From Phymatolithon calcareum (lineage: Eukaryota; Rhodophyta; Florideophyceae; Hapalidiales): a stretch of DNA of 64,000 nt. The translations under genes and the position numbers were made by a program. The stretch lies in the NCBI GenBank assembly GCA_977006965.1, contig OZ345384.1, positions 1,240,001 to 1,304,000 of the forward strand, written 5' to 3'. The notes beneath the pieces were generated by a model, which saw nothing but the letters and a program-made list of their open reading frames with translations, did no database searches and was not told where the DNA came from. Shown piece by piece: positions 31,475-41,174 of this stretch (positions are counted from its first letter, which is position 1; every line of letters begins with the position of its first letter).

Positions 31475-32375
31475 CTAATCTCGCTGGGAGGAAGAGAGAA
31501 TTTGGAGAATGTAAAGGAAGAGGTTGATGAGGTCCAAATACAGCGCAATTGCACCGATAATGTACTCATCAGCTTGAAGTCGATACATAATCATAGACGC
31601 TGTGCAAGCGAAACAAAACGAAACAAGCGCAAAATAAAGAGTACAAATCACATCCGTTAGCATCTATCTCGCGCGCGTGAACAACTCGTGCAAAAGAAAC
31701 GAACGAATGCAAACACGTACTGTCGTAAAGAATATACAGCGAAAACAACAATGCCCCTCCGCACGCCACAAGCATAGCAAACATCGGTGACCGATTACCG
31801 GTAACGCCAAGAATGATATTGATAACACCTGCACCTAGCAGAACCATAAGCCCTGCAAAGAGCGCGCCTCCCATGAACGAGAAGTCCTTTTTAGATATGA
31901 AGCAGTACGCGGTAAGCCCCGCGAAAATGGCCAACGTAAGTCCAAGCGCCTCCAAAACCAGGGCACCGAGTCCATTCTGCTGATAAAGCGCGCAAATGTA
32001 TCCCAGTAGACAGGACTCGACGGCGGTGAAGGCGACAAGCCAGCGCATGTTTGCGGGATGCGAATCCTTGTTCATGAGCAGACCGAATATGGTCACAAAC
32101 GACAGAACCATGAGAACTATTTGGAGAACGCCACCGGCGGCAATTATCCCCCGACGCAACGGCGGTACGTACATGAAGATACCGCATATCACCGTGGTGA
32201 GCGCGAGCTGAAAGGCGAGAATGCCGTACACCTTCCGGATGAAACCGAGGCGCACCGAGGGCGCGGATGTCGCCACGCACGTGCCGTAGAGCATGTCGTC
32301 AACCTCCGACTCATTCTCGTTGGACTTCAGCGGCGCCGTGTGAGGGCCCGCTTCGCGGGCATGCATGGTGGACAT
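31475..32375 (-). CDS. Lifeguard/BAX-inhibitor-1 family membrane protein (one intron)
   Basis: Spliced CDS: exon 1 32375-31721, intron 31720-31600, exon 2 31599-31475, giving 259 residues with about seven membrane segments (VYGILAFQLALTTVICGIFM onward). The family (TMBIM/LFG) controls ER and Golgi calcium leak and cell-death sensitivity. The splice is clear: unspliced reading turns into nonsense after LYILYD, while joining across GTACGTG...TTGCACAG gives LYILYDTSMIMYR and then DEYIIGAIALYLDLINLFL, the family's C-terminal signature. The start is the ATG at 32375, since the in-frame codon at 32396 is GTG. It is convergent with the flavoprotein gene, with about 310 bp between the stops. Confidence 0.92.
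31600..31720 (-). other. Spliceosomal intron of the Lifeguard gene (121 bp)
   Basis: Donor ACA|GTACGTG and acceptor TTGCACAG|CG on the minus strand. It splits the Thr codon of the LYDTSM motif in phase 1. It contains in-frame breaks and restores family sequence when removed. Confidence 0.9.
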
Positions 32376-33188
32376 GGTGGATAGGTCACCGCTCACGACG
32401 GGGAGACGTGCAGGTAGCGTCGCGGGGAAGAAAGAAGGGGTGGAGAGAGGTTGGTTAGGAGAGGTTCGCTAGGCAGGCAAGTTAACCCCAGCAAAGCGGC
32501 TTGGAGTGAAATGGATGATGAGTTTGCGCAACAGGGCATGGAAATTTTTGTTCTGTTTTGAGAAATATTTCGATGCCCAGCTGGTGGTCCCTTGTTGTCA
32601 CATGCACAATTGTTGTGATTTCCGCAAACAGTCACTGGGTAGGTATCATAATGCGAAGAGGTGCTAAAGCTGTACCTTTTTGTCGGAAACAGCCGAAAAG
32701 AGGAACTAATTTTCAAAATATTTAGCAAGTATTATTGAATCATGATTTTACGTTGTTGAGAACGAGAATTCCCACAAACCGCAGTACATAATAATATTAT
32801 TATCGTATGATGATGCGTGGAAATTATTGATACAGCAGTAGTATCATATAAGGCAAGTTGTATCAGCTGCAGCTGAGAACAAATCTATACACGCGTAGTA
32901 CTGAAGAGTATACACGTGCTGCAGAGTCAGAGACTGACACACCAGCCTCTGACTCAATAGAGTACGACGCTAGTTTGTCAACATTATTGACAAACTACCA
33001 TCCTACTCTAAGTTTTTCCTGTCCTGTAATGCACGCACCCGCGCGCAGCACAGGATCCCTTCGAAGGGACCCGTCCCGAAAGGGGCGAGCAGGAGGTAGA
33101 GAAGGCACTCGGGAAGCGATAAGTTCAAGTTGCGACACGGGATGAGCCTCTGCAAGGACCTGGGATACGACGTTCTGGGAATCACAGA
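32376..33188. other. Spacer with a cluster of short hairpins
   Basis: No gene seen. Perfect short stems: 32,925-32,933 with 32,947-32,955 (GAGTCAGAG/CTCTGACTC); 32,972-32,981 with 32,987-32,996 (AGTTTGTCAA/TTGACAAACT); and the palindrome CCCTTCGAAGGG at 33,057-33,068. They lie just before the LINE tail at 33,189. Confidence 0.6.
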
Positions 33189-33374
33189 AACTGGCTTGGA
33201 CACATTCTTAGAATGGACGAGCGCCGCCTGATCCGCCAGGTGCTGCTACAATGCGTCAGACCAACGCCAGAATCACTCTTTGGTGACGTACCTGGACGAG
33301 ACGTGAAAGCGGAAGTCGAACTAGCTAACGATAGGATAGAATGGAAGAAACTTAAACCCTCGAATCGCTGCTAG
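33189..33374 (+). mobile_element. LINE RT C-terminal tail fragment, best preserved copy
   Basis: One open frame reads NWLGHILRMDERRLIRQVLL, then RPTPESLFGDVPGRD, then NDRIEWKKLKPSNRC and a stop at 33,372-33,374. This is the usual end of LINE ORF2 proteins after the reverse transcriptase. Upstream frames are broken, so only the 3' end of the element remains (5' truncation is common for LINEs). It is the third copy of the family in this window. Confidence 0.75.
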
Positions 33375-35599
33375 CCCTATTACGGGAAAAGGCAAAATGA
33401 ATGAATGAAAATCTTACTCTACTGCACGTGTAGCTGTTTGAATCGTGCGGTTCTAGACGGGTGACCGTATCATGGACGGTACACTCATTGGTTACGAGAA
33501 CATTCTCAATTACGTCTAGATGCATTTCTATCCGCTGTACGGCTGTGAGACAAATAGGGAACCTGACTGCAAAAGGATAACCCCTATAGAGCGCTAACTG
33601 GTGCCCAGGATTACCATCATTTCTGTCTGCCTACAGTTGGGCGAGATGCTACCCCGGAAATTGCCCTCGCGTTCACAATTGCAGTCCCGGATATGCAGTC
33701 TTATGCCGTAACATGAAGAGTAGATCGAATTTAGTGTCATCAAGCAGTCCATAGCAGTAGAGCCCTTGCATCGAAGCAGGCTCCGCCATGACCATTCTTT
33801 CGTCGGTGCAAAGCAACAACACGGGTCCGCGAACGGCGAGTGAAACAATCGCGTCGTATCACCAGCGGACGAACTGCAAATTGCGCAGTGGAAGCAAAAA
33901 ACGTTGGATCGTCGATGGCAGACCAGACGAGTGGAAAACAGTTGCTCTGTGCTTCCCTGAACCTCCGCCATGTGTTCCGACTGACTACCGTTGACGTACT
34001 CGTCAGTATGAACTGAAAATGAATACTCGCGACCGCTCTACAACTTCCCGCATGCAACTTAATATCGATTCATTTCACTCGCTTCTTCACGACAATGGAT
34101 AGCTATGGGTTTCGGATTCAAGTCAAAGGCATGCAGTGCAACACGTTCTGTCTGCAATTGAACCCCAAGAACAACAATCCTGACTCAAGGAGGACCTGAA
34201 CGGGACAAGCATGACCTGCGCCGGGATTTCAAAAGCTTCATGCAGCATGCAATCAAGCTTGTCGAAGCGTTTTAACTCAACGATAACGATCGAGCAAATC
34301 TAGCTGTTGCAAATGTTGTCGACAGCGGTGTTGGAAACAGCATTCCTTTGACTGACAGTGAGTTGCGAGAACACGGCAACATACTCATATAACACACAGT
34401 CCGGAAAAACATTCTCAGGGGGAGTTGCGTGGTCCTCAAGACCGGACCATTTATGGTGAAATATTCTTTCGTAGATTTCAAACATTCTGCAAACCTTTTG
34501 TGCTTTTCACACTTCAAACTCCGGCTTGAAATCGAGAGACCGTTCCTAAGCAATCAGATGCGAAGACGGATAAGGAGAATTCCGCCGAACGCGTGAACAG
34601 CACCTATAGGCATTCGTGCACTGTCGGATATTGGTTTAGCCCTGCATCGTTTAGACATAAAATAGTTTACGGGAGTTTAAGCAAATCCTCCTGCGCTCTC
34701 TGGTACCGGAACTGTAAGCTTGCAGCTTTCTAACTTTTTTCTGAAACGTGTACAAGACTTCCATCAGTCGCACCAACCTTGCTGGGCATTGCTTATGATA
34801 TTCCTGCTGCTGTTTGCACGACCAGTACTCACTCGGGGTCCTTGCACACGGTGCAGAGAATTGTATCCATCTTCGAACCCAACTACAGGTGTTTCTCCAT
34901 GACATTGAGGTCAGATTCACCTCAGTAACCAGTCGGAGAAAGGACAAATGCTATTCAAATGGTTCTTCTGTTATGCATGTGAGGTATGTGCGACTGCGGA
35001 TGCGAAGCATGATATTGTGTCCCTGAGACGCAAAATGGCATGTTTTCCGTCCTTGGCACGCAAAGGATATTTTTTCGATATGTTTCCAGAGGATTGCTCA
35101 CTTGACATACGCTACCGATGAGAGCGAATAACATGGCGAGAGGGTCACAAAATGGCACGCCGTCTATCCTCGACACGCCGGCAATTCAAAGTCGTTTATG
35201 TTTCGCCACCAACGACCAATAGAATATGGCATTTTGCAACCTTCTCATCAGTCTCTAATCGGAAATTCGCTCCCATCCAGTGCCGTCGTCCCTCAGAATG
35301 AAACACCCTACGTGGTAGATAAAAGCAAGTGTTGCATAAGTTGCGACAGATGCAGTTGACATGGCGAGCTCTGACGGTATCGATGAAGAGCGAGTGTTGA
35401 ACGCACCAGCCACATGTGAAAGCAAGAACAAGAAGTAGAAGACGCGGCAGAAGCAAAGTGGTTACAAAGCGAAAGATTTAGTTTGTGCAAAAGTGGTTGT
35501 GAAAATAATTAAGCCGTAAGTGTTGTAGTTACTGCCTGCCAATCGAGGCAAAAATTAGCGCCTAGTAGTTAAATCCCTAAGCTATCCTTCTCCAAAAAG
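33375..35599. other. Gene-free stretch, 2.2 kb
   Basis: I see no convincing coding region on either strand, no tRNA and no terminal repeats. A hydrophobic frame at 35,196-35,456 (minus) lacks an ATG. Confidence 0.4.
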
Positions 35600-36628
35600 T
35601 TATTTTCTCGTCGGCTGTAGTTTCGCCAAAATATGCGGTGCATTCTTCGTAATCCACGGATGTCTCAACACCTCCTGCAACGAGATCCGATCCTCCGGTC
35701 TCTTCTGCAACAATCTCCTAACCAAATCCTCTGCCCCCGGACTGATACAATTTCTCGGAATATGCAAATCAACCTTTGCAATCCGTCGATAAGTATCCTG
35801 CATACTACTAGTTTCAAACGGCGGATTCCCCAACAGAAACTCATGCAACAATATCCCCAACGCCCAAACATCAACCTGATGATCATGTCCACGCCCCTCA
35901 ACCATTTCCGGCGGCAGATAATCCAACGTCCCACATACAGTCTCCCTCCTTCCACGCGTGGTATGCACACTCCATCCGAAATCCGCAATTTTGATCTCCC
36001 CATCCAGACCTAGAAGCAGGTTCTCCGGCTTGAGGTCGCGATGGATGACGTGTTTCGCGTGGCAGTAGTGCAATGCGTGCGCAAGGGAGGCGATGTACTC
36101 CGCGGAACGACGCTCGCCGAAGGAGCTGTTGCAACGGTGATGCAATTCTTTGAAGAGTTCGCCGCGGCCGGCGAATTCAAGGATGAGGAAGATGCGTGTG
36201 TCGTCGTAGAAGTAGCCGAATAGACGGAGAATGTTTGGATGACGGAGATGGGATTGGATTTCTATCTCGCGGCGGAGCTGATGTTCCACGTTCGACTTTG
36301 TCAAGTCCCATTTGTAGAGGACTTTTAGGGCGACTATGAAGTGAGAATTCTTCTCGCGTGCCAAGTAGACGTTGCCGAATCGACCGCGGCCGAGCGGTTT
36401 GCCGATGTCGAAGTCGGACAGACGCCATGGACGGGGCGTTTTGGCGTTCACGGGACCGCCGCCGCCAGGAAGGGCGTCGCGTGAAAGGGCGCGGCGTGGT
36501 TCGCCGATGCGGGCGTTTTTGACAGACGGGATGGTGGTGGGCTTGCTGTCTGTTGGGGTGAGGGCGGGGTTGTGGTTCTCCTTGTTGAAGCGGCCGGACC
36601 AGGCGACGTCTGTTGCGTGTTCAGGCAT
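35600..36628 (-). CDS. Aurora family serine/threonine kinase
   Basis: A 342-residue mitotic kinase from the ATG at 36628. The kinase domain starts near residue 70 ([20 protein letters not shown]), with ATP-binding Lys102 in ALK, catalytic HRDLKPEN (196-203) and DFG (216-218). The activation loop [20 protein letters not shown] has the Aurora hallmark DFGWSV, the RRxT phospho-site (Thr230) and [11 protein letters not shown]. The 69-residue N-terminal arm contains RFNKENHNP, a KEN box at 16-18, which in other Auroras is a destruction signal read by APC/C-Cdh1. There is one Aurora here, so A versus B type cannot be decided. No intron. A TATATA lies about 125 bp upstream. Confidence 0.96.
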   Translation of the reverse strand: MPEHATDVAWSGRFNKENHNPALTPTDSKPTTIPSVKNARIGEPRRALSRDALPGGGGPVNAKTPRPWRLSDFDIGKPLGRGRFGNVYLAREKNSHFIVALKVLYKWDLTKSNVEHQLRREIEIQSHLRHPNILRLFGYFYDDTRIFLILEFAGRGELFKELHHRCNSSFGERRSAEYIASLAHALHYCHAKHVIHRDLKPENLLLGLDGEIKIADFGWSVHTTRGRRETVCGTLDYLPPEMVEGRGHDHQVDVWALGILLHEFLLGNPPFETSSMQDTYRRIAKVDLHIPRNCISPGAEDLVRRLLQKRPEDRISLQEVLRHPWITKNAPHILAKLQPTRK

Positions 36629-36751
36629 TGTGGAACGCTGTTCGAACGTGTTCTTCGCGACAATGCAGGAGAGGAATGGGCAAAGTGTGGAGACGCGTGA
36701 GAAAAAAGGGGCGACGGAGATGTTTGGGAGTAATGGGACGAGATGCGACGG

Positions 36752-36760
36752 GGTATATAC
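36752..36760 (-). promoter_or_regulatory. Possible TATA box of the Aurora kinase gene
   Basis: GTATATACC on the minus strand, about 125 bp before the ATG at 36628, overlapping an ACTGTA word. Position and sequence only. Confidence 0.35.
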
Positions 36761-36869
36761 AGTGAAGTTGGCAAGATCGAAACGGGATTGTTAGAGGTTC
36801 AACGGTCACAAACAGGGGAGGGTGACTCATGAAACGGGGATTCGTTCGTTCTCCCACTTGATGCTGCAT

Positions 36870-37781
36870 GCATGCATGATAGCTGTATTGTACAACCGTA
36901 GGATGGATACGGAGGTCAAATTTGCTTCACTTTGCATGTACTTGGTGAGTGCACTGCGGACATCGATGGTTGTTTGTTGAACGTAACGGACGGACGCGAT
37001 GCGCCTCTTCGACCTGATCGCCAATTCGACAGGTGCGATTTTCGACCAGTTAGAAATGCGGACGAATGTGAACGGTAATTTTTGGGCTGTGGATTGTAAC
37101 GGCATGCATGAACGCCTCCATCTATAAATTGCAATTTATATGATACTGTAAAGTTAACGTAGGGGACAGAATCTGGTATCATACTGGATGTGTCATATAC
37201 TGCACGTAGAGCAGGGGTCCAATAATTGAGTCAAAAAACCCGCCAATATGCTGACTGGCTCGGTTCATGAATTCATTCTATCATAATAATCAAATTTTGC
37301 ACTGCAGTGGTCGATCGCTAAATTATATCAAATCTTGATGCATTCATCTCATGCAAAGTGGTAGTGCATGCATATGTACTATTATGATACTATGTACGAA
37401 TTTTGTATGCATTAGAACGGATAGTTGAGCAACACCAACCGGGTCGTGCCCGTTGATCTCAAGTACCAGCATTATCAATGGCTGTAGTGGAGCGTACTGG
37501 ATAATACATACGTTCCTCCCCTTCACTGTGTCCTCTCCTCTCCTCGACAGGGAAATGCTGTGGCGGCCAGAGCAACCCGGCGGTTGCGTACAGTATAAAT
37601 TCAGCGAAATTACGAAATCCGCATAAGTGTGATACTGTAAAACGGAAAGATCCCACCATATCATATGATAGCCCCTTCCCTTCACCTCAGTCGTATCGAA
37701 ATCCATTGATTGCGACTTTATCAACACGCACCACTCTCCGTATGCAATAAAACCACAAACCCCTAAAACACCAAATCTCGC
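36870..37781. other. Spacer between Aurora and zinc-finger genes
   Basis: Both neighbours are on the minus strand, so this holds the Aurora promoter side and the 3' flank of the zinc-finger gene. It contains several TACTGTA/TACAGTA words (37,142; 37,590; 37,632). No gene seen. Confidence 0.4.
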
Positions 37782-39239
37782 TCATTCATCCAAGTTAATA
37801 ACAACAATCTTCTCCCTCTCCTGTCCCCCACTCCGTCTCCTCAAACTTCTCCTGGTGCCCCCTTCCCCCCTCCCTCTCACAACTCTCCTAGTCACAGCTC
37901 TGCTAGGCATCGCTCCGTTAGACACAGCCCCGGCAGGCACACGCCCCCTACTCCACATTCTCTTCCCCTCCCTCTCCCTCCTCTTATTAATATCCTCCAA
38001 CAGCCCATCCCACCGATGACTATGAGAATGGCTTCCAATTCCAATGACAGCCCCACCAGCCCGTCCCGCCACGCGCAGTCCGCAATATTCACAAGTGTCC
38101 ACATCAACCCTCTTCACCGCCTCCATCTGCATAACCGTCCCTCGCCGATGCACCTTTGCCGCATGCACGTTAAGTCTATGCAGCGACGCAAACACGCGTC
38201 CGCATCGATGCATGGTAGAAAACGTACACAAATACGCCGGATGCCACGGTCGAATGTCGCCATAATTCATCGCATGCTCCCGTCGCAGATGCATTCTCAT
38301 CGCATTCGAAGTCTCTTTGCGCATCCCGCATTCCGCGCACATGTACGGTGATTCTCCAATCCCGTCAAAAATGTACGTCGACCCCGCGGGCGCAGGCGGC
38401 ATGTCTGGCTCCTCCTCCGTTCGTGCCGGCGCGGGCACGGATTCCGCGCCGGCCGCGGCGCGCAGGCGTATCATCACTCCCTCTTCCGTCTCTTCATCCA
38501 CACCACCGACAGCATCCTCCCCGTCCTCAGTCACATCGGACCCGTCAACCCCATCCCTGTCCCGTCGCCCCTCGGTCTCCCCTTCATTCACCGTCGCGGC
38601 CGCGCATTCCTCCGCCTCGACCGACACGAGTGATTCCGCTCCCGGTCCCGCCTCCACAAACTCCTCCATGAGTTCCGGTTCCGGTTTGATAATCACCGTC
38701 TCCTCCTTCTTCTCCGTCCGCTCATCCGTCTGCCCAACCCCGCGACACACAAGCGTCTCCTCCTCCCTCTTCATCATCGGCCCCATCGTCTGCGCTTCCA
38801 TTTCAACCTTCTCTTCATTCTCGCGCAGCAGCTCCTCCTCCTTCGCCAGTCTTGTCCGCTTCCGACTGACAAACAGAGCACTCTCCGCCCGCTTCCGTCG
38901 TCGAGATCTGTCGGCCGCGGTGGTTGTCACCGCCGACGTCGCCGGGCGGCGCGCGGGAAGCAGCGGCAGCGTGAATCCCATGCGAATTTCAAGCTGTCCG
39001 CTGATGACAAGTCGTTCAAACTCGCGATAGTGCATTCCGCGAGCTTGCGCCGTGCGTTCCTTGCGCGTCAGAAGTGGTCGGGGACGCTGTTCGGCCTTGC
39101 GGAGAAGTGCGTCGAAGAGCGGCTCATTCTTCGGCGGGCCGCATGAGATGGGGGTTCCCAATGGAGGTCGCGCATTGTTTGTTGATTTCTCATTCTCGGG
39201 TGGTGCGGCCGTGGAAGAATCGCCGTTTGGATTTGCCAT
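37782..39239 (-). CDS. C2H2 zinc-finger protein, probable nuclear regulator
   Basis: A 485-residue protein from the ATG at 39239 (MANPNGDSSTAAPPENEKST). The frame is open 144 codons further, but that part overlaps sequence repeated at the neighbouring TFB5 locus, so I prefer the inner start. Region ~60-100 has a basic segment (LLTRKERTAQARGMHYREFE). A long acidic, low-complexity middle is followed by a C2H2 finger near 300-321 (CAECGMRKETSNAMRMHLRREH, 12 residues between Cys and His), a second near 334-362 with seven residues between its cysteines, and a CEYCG knuckle near 382. Basic runs at the end (SLRRRSGGQEREK) suggest nuclear location. No specific family recognised. Confidence 0.75.
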   Translation of the reverse strand: MANPNGDSSTAAPPENEKSTNNARPPLGTPISCGPPKNEPLFDALLRKAEQRPRPLLTRKERTAQARGMHYREFERLVISGQLEIRMGFTLPLLPARRPATSAVTTTAADRSRRRKRAESALFVSRKRTRLAKEEELLRENEEKVEMEAQTMGPMMKREEETLVCRGVGQTDERTEKKEETVIIKPEPELMEEFVEAGPGAESLVSVEAEECAAATVNEGETEGRRDRDGVDGSDVTEDGEDAVGGVDEETEEGVMIRLRAAAGAESVPAPARTEEEPDMPPAPAGSTYIFDGIGESPYMCAECGMRKETSNAMRMHLRREHAMNYGDIRPWHPAYLCTFSTMHRCGRVFASLHRLNVHAAKVHRRGTVMQMEAVKRVDVDTCEYCGLRVAGRAGGAVIGIGSHSHSHRWDGLLEDINKRREREGKRMWSRGRVPAGAVSNGAMPSRAVTRRVVRGRGEGGTRRSLRRRSGGQEREKIVVINLDE

Positions 39240-39695
39240 CAGCACAACAAACTCACCGTCTGAATCAAGATGCGTTAACGCGCGGCGCAACGCACGAACG
39301 AACAAACTCCTACTCGACGCGTATGCCGGCCGCGCAGCAATGGATGGATAGAGCACGAAGGGGAAGCGCGCGAATTTAAGGTGATAATTCGTGGCAGCAC
39401 TTCGCATTTCGCGCCTTGCCGTATCATACATGTGGGTGTTTGCATTGCTTCCGGTCGGCATCAATATCTGTAAGCATTCCGTTCGGGTTTGGCGGGAGAT
39501 GCAGCTGCCTGCATGCATGGCGTGCCGGCCACGTGTGCAACTTGTACCAACGCTTTGATTTCCTCGCTCACCGAGAACGTGCGCGTTCCAGTTAACTTGG
39601 CAGAGCTTCTCCGAGGGAGGGACGGTGCTGCATAGATTGAAACCCGGCAAAGCGAAGCGACTTGAGGACAAAAAACGGGCGTGGAAAAAGTTATC

Positions 39696-39905
39696 ATGCC
39701 GGAAGCGAGAAGGGGATTACTGGTGTCCTGTGATATCCCCGTGAAGGAGTTTCTGAAATGGTTGGATGAAAACCAAACGACCGGAAAATTCATCATTGCC
39801 GATCTTGACGCGACACACCTCTTCGTTGCCGAGGCTGCCCTGCCGTTTATTCGCGAAGAACTTGACAAATTGTACGAGCAGAACCAGTACCCAAGCATCA
39901 AATAG
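39696..39905 (+). CDS. TFB5: TFIIH subunit TFB5 (GTF2H5/TTDA), intact copy
   Basis: A 69-residue protein from the ATG at 39696 (MPEARRGLLVSCDIPVKEFL), close to the usual ~71 residues. Conserved features: G-L-L-x-C-D near the start, EFLKWLDE, then GKFIIADLDATHLFV, which matches the human KFIIQDIDDTHVFV, and a C-terminal helix EELDKLYEQNQ. TFB5 stabilises the TFIIH core through the p52/TFB2 subunit for transcription initiation and nucleotide excision repair. It faces the GTF3C6-like gene with a second, start-less copy in between. Confidence 0.93.
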   Translation: MPEARRGLLVSCDIPVKEFLKWLDENQTTGKFIIADLDATHLFVAEAALPFIREELDKLYEQNQYPSIK

Positions 39906-40073
39906 CTCACCTTCCGCACGGCAACTTTGCGACGTCTCTGCTGAACGCGACCGCCGCATCGGAGCTGCGAAACTGTACAGGCAGAACCACTACCCAAATC
40001 AAATAGGTCAGTTGCGCGCGGAGAGATTCTCTGCGGAATGGGCGCAGCGGGCAGAGCTGCGATAATAAACGGT

Positions 40074-40190
40074 TCACGCATCCATCGCCACCTTCCTCCC
40101 CGAATCTTCGCCGTCGCCTTCCTTCACCTCGTCCGCACCGCCGTTCCCACTCTCTCTCGCGCGCGCACCGGCCTCGTCCCCGCGTCCGTC
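40074..40190 (-). pseudogene. Duplicated 3' end of the GTF3C6-like gene
   Basis: Matches the last ~38 codons and stop of the gene at 40,677-41,174, shifted by 602 bp, without the rest of the gene. It is a by-product of the tandem duplication and has no promoter or start. Confidence 0.75.
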
Positions 40191-40297
40191 CAGTTAACTC
40201 GGCAGATAGCTTCTCCGAGGGGGTGGGCACTGCTGCACAGATCCTAACCGGATGCGAAGCGACTCGAGGACAAAAAACGGGCGAGGAAAAAGTTATC

Positions 40298-40507
40298 ACG
40301 CCAGAAGCGAGAAGGGGATTACTGGTGTCCTGTGATATCCCCGTGAAGGAGTTTCTGAAATGGCTGGATGAAAACCAAACGACCGGTAAATTCATCATTG
40401 CCGATCTCGACGCGACGCATCTCTTCGTTGCCGAGGCTGCCCTGCCGTTTATTCGCGAAGAACTTGACAAACTGTACCAGCAGAACCAGTACCCAAGCAT
40501 CAAATAG
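40298..40507 (+). pseudogene. TFB5 second copy with start codon changed to ACG
   Basis: Its 70 codons match the intact copy except for the start (ATG to ACG at 40,298) and one E-to-Q change (LYQQNQ for LYEQNQ). No in-frame ATG exists upstream before a stop. The rest of the frame is preserved, which suggests a recent event, or use of a near-cognate or spliced upstream start. Without expression data I treat it as a probable pseudogene. Confidence 0.75.
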
Positions 40508-40676
40508 CTCACCTTCCGCACGGCAACTTTGCGACTTCTCTGCTGAACGCGACCGTCGCGCCGGAGCTGCGGAACTGTACAAGCAGAACCACTACCCAAA
40601 TCAAATAGGTCAGTTGCGCACGGAGAGATCTCTCTGCGGAACGGGCGCAGCGGGCAGAGCTGCGATAATAAACGGT

Positions 40677-41174
40677 TCACACATCCATTGCCACCTTCCT
40701 CCCCGAATCTTCGCCGTCGCCTTCCTTCACCTCGTCCGCACCGCCGTTCCCACTCTCCCGCGCGCGCGCACCAGCCTCTTCCCTTCGTGCGTCCGGCCCG
40801 GCCGCGACCTCGTCGGGTTCGTCCGCCTTGTCTCCCCCTTCCAGTCGGTGGAAGACGAGCCGTTTCGTCGCGGCGCCCATGTACCCCGCCGCGCGCTTGC
40901 GCATCGGGTCGAACAGCAAGTTCGTTCCCACGATGTCGGTATACTGCCCTTCGAATGTCGTTTTCCCGATCGTCAGTGTTGGCCGCTCTGTTTCCAGCTT
41001 CTGTTTCCCGGTGTCAGTGCTCATTTCCACGTCGAGGGGAAGGGCGAGACGAGGCGAGGCGAGGCGAGGTGGAAGACTTACCTGGAAGGAGTAGGCGCCG
41101 CTTGCAGCCAGTAACTCGGCGGCTTCGGCGGGCACTTCTACCACGACGTCGAGGAAGGATGCGCGGGATGCCAT
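40677..41174 (-). CDS. GTF3C6: TFIIIC subunit 6-like protein (GTF3C6/TFC7 family), one intron
   Basis: Spliced CDS: exon 1 41174-41082, intron 41081-41001, exon 2 41000-40677, giving 138 residues. After splicing, GAYSFQ joins KLETERPTLTIG and continues TTFEGQYTDIVGTNLLFD. This matches the human GTF3C6 core (IDTERPILQ, then VFAGEYEDTLGTCVIFEE). TFIIIC recruits TFIIIB to tRNA and 5S promoters; subunit 6 lies in its A-box-binding lobe. The intron is a multiple of three and has no stop, so an unspliced 165-residue reading is also open; homology favours splicing. The C-terminus is acidic/Gly-rich and lies within the 602-bp duplication. Confidence 0.82.
   Translation of the reverse strand: MASRASFLDVVVEVPAEAAELLAASGAYSFQVSLPPRLASPRLALPLDVEMSTDTGKQKLETERPTLTIGKTTFEGQYTDIVGTNLLFDPMRKRAAGYMGAATKRLVFHRLEGGDKADEPDEVAAGPDARREEAGARARESGNGGADEVKEGDGEDSGRKVAMDV
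41001..41081 (-). other. In-frame 81-bp intron of the GTF3C6-like gene
   Basis: Donor CAG|GTAAGT is a perfect consensus; acceptor GGGAAACAG|AAG. Phase 0, with no internal stop. It contains a GAGGC pentamer repeat at about 41,050-41,070 on the plus strand. Confidence 0.75.

Larger units (their letters stand above)
39590..40792. repeat. 602-bp tandem duplication of the TFB5 / GTF3C6 3'-end block
   Basis: Unit 1 spans about 39,590-40,190 and unit 2 about 40,192-40,792; equivalent bases are 602 bp apart (ATG at 39,696, ACG at 40,298). Each unit carries TFB5, its 3' flank with an AATAAA, and the last ~38 codons of the convergent GTF3C6-like gene. Inside each unit a ~40-bp piece of the TFB5 3' end is repeated once more in degraded form (near 39,972 and 40,575). 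Confidence 0.93.

Noticed and set aside
35196-35456. Frame starting with a signal-peptide-like hydrophobic run
   Set aside because: The first codon is TTG, no ATG in the hydrophobic part, and the remainder lacks conserved features.
39907-40680. 257-codon minus-strand frame across the TFB5 duplication
   Set aside because: Reads antisense through TFB5 and internally repeats because the DNA is duplicated; not an independent gene.
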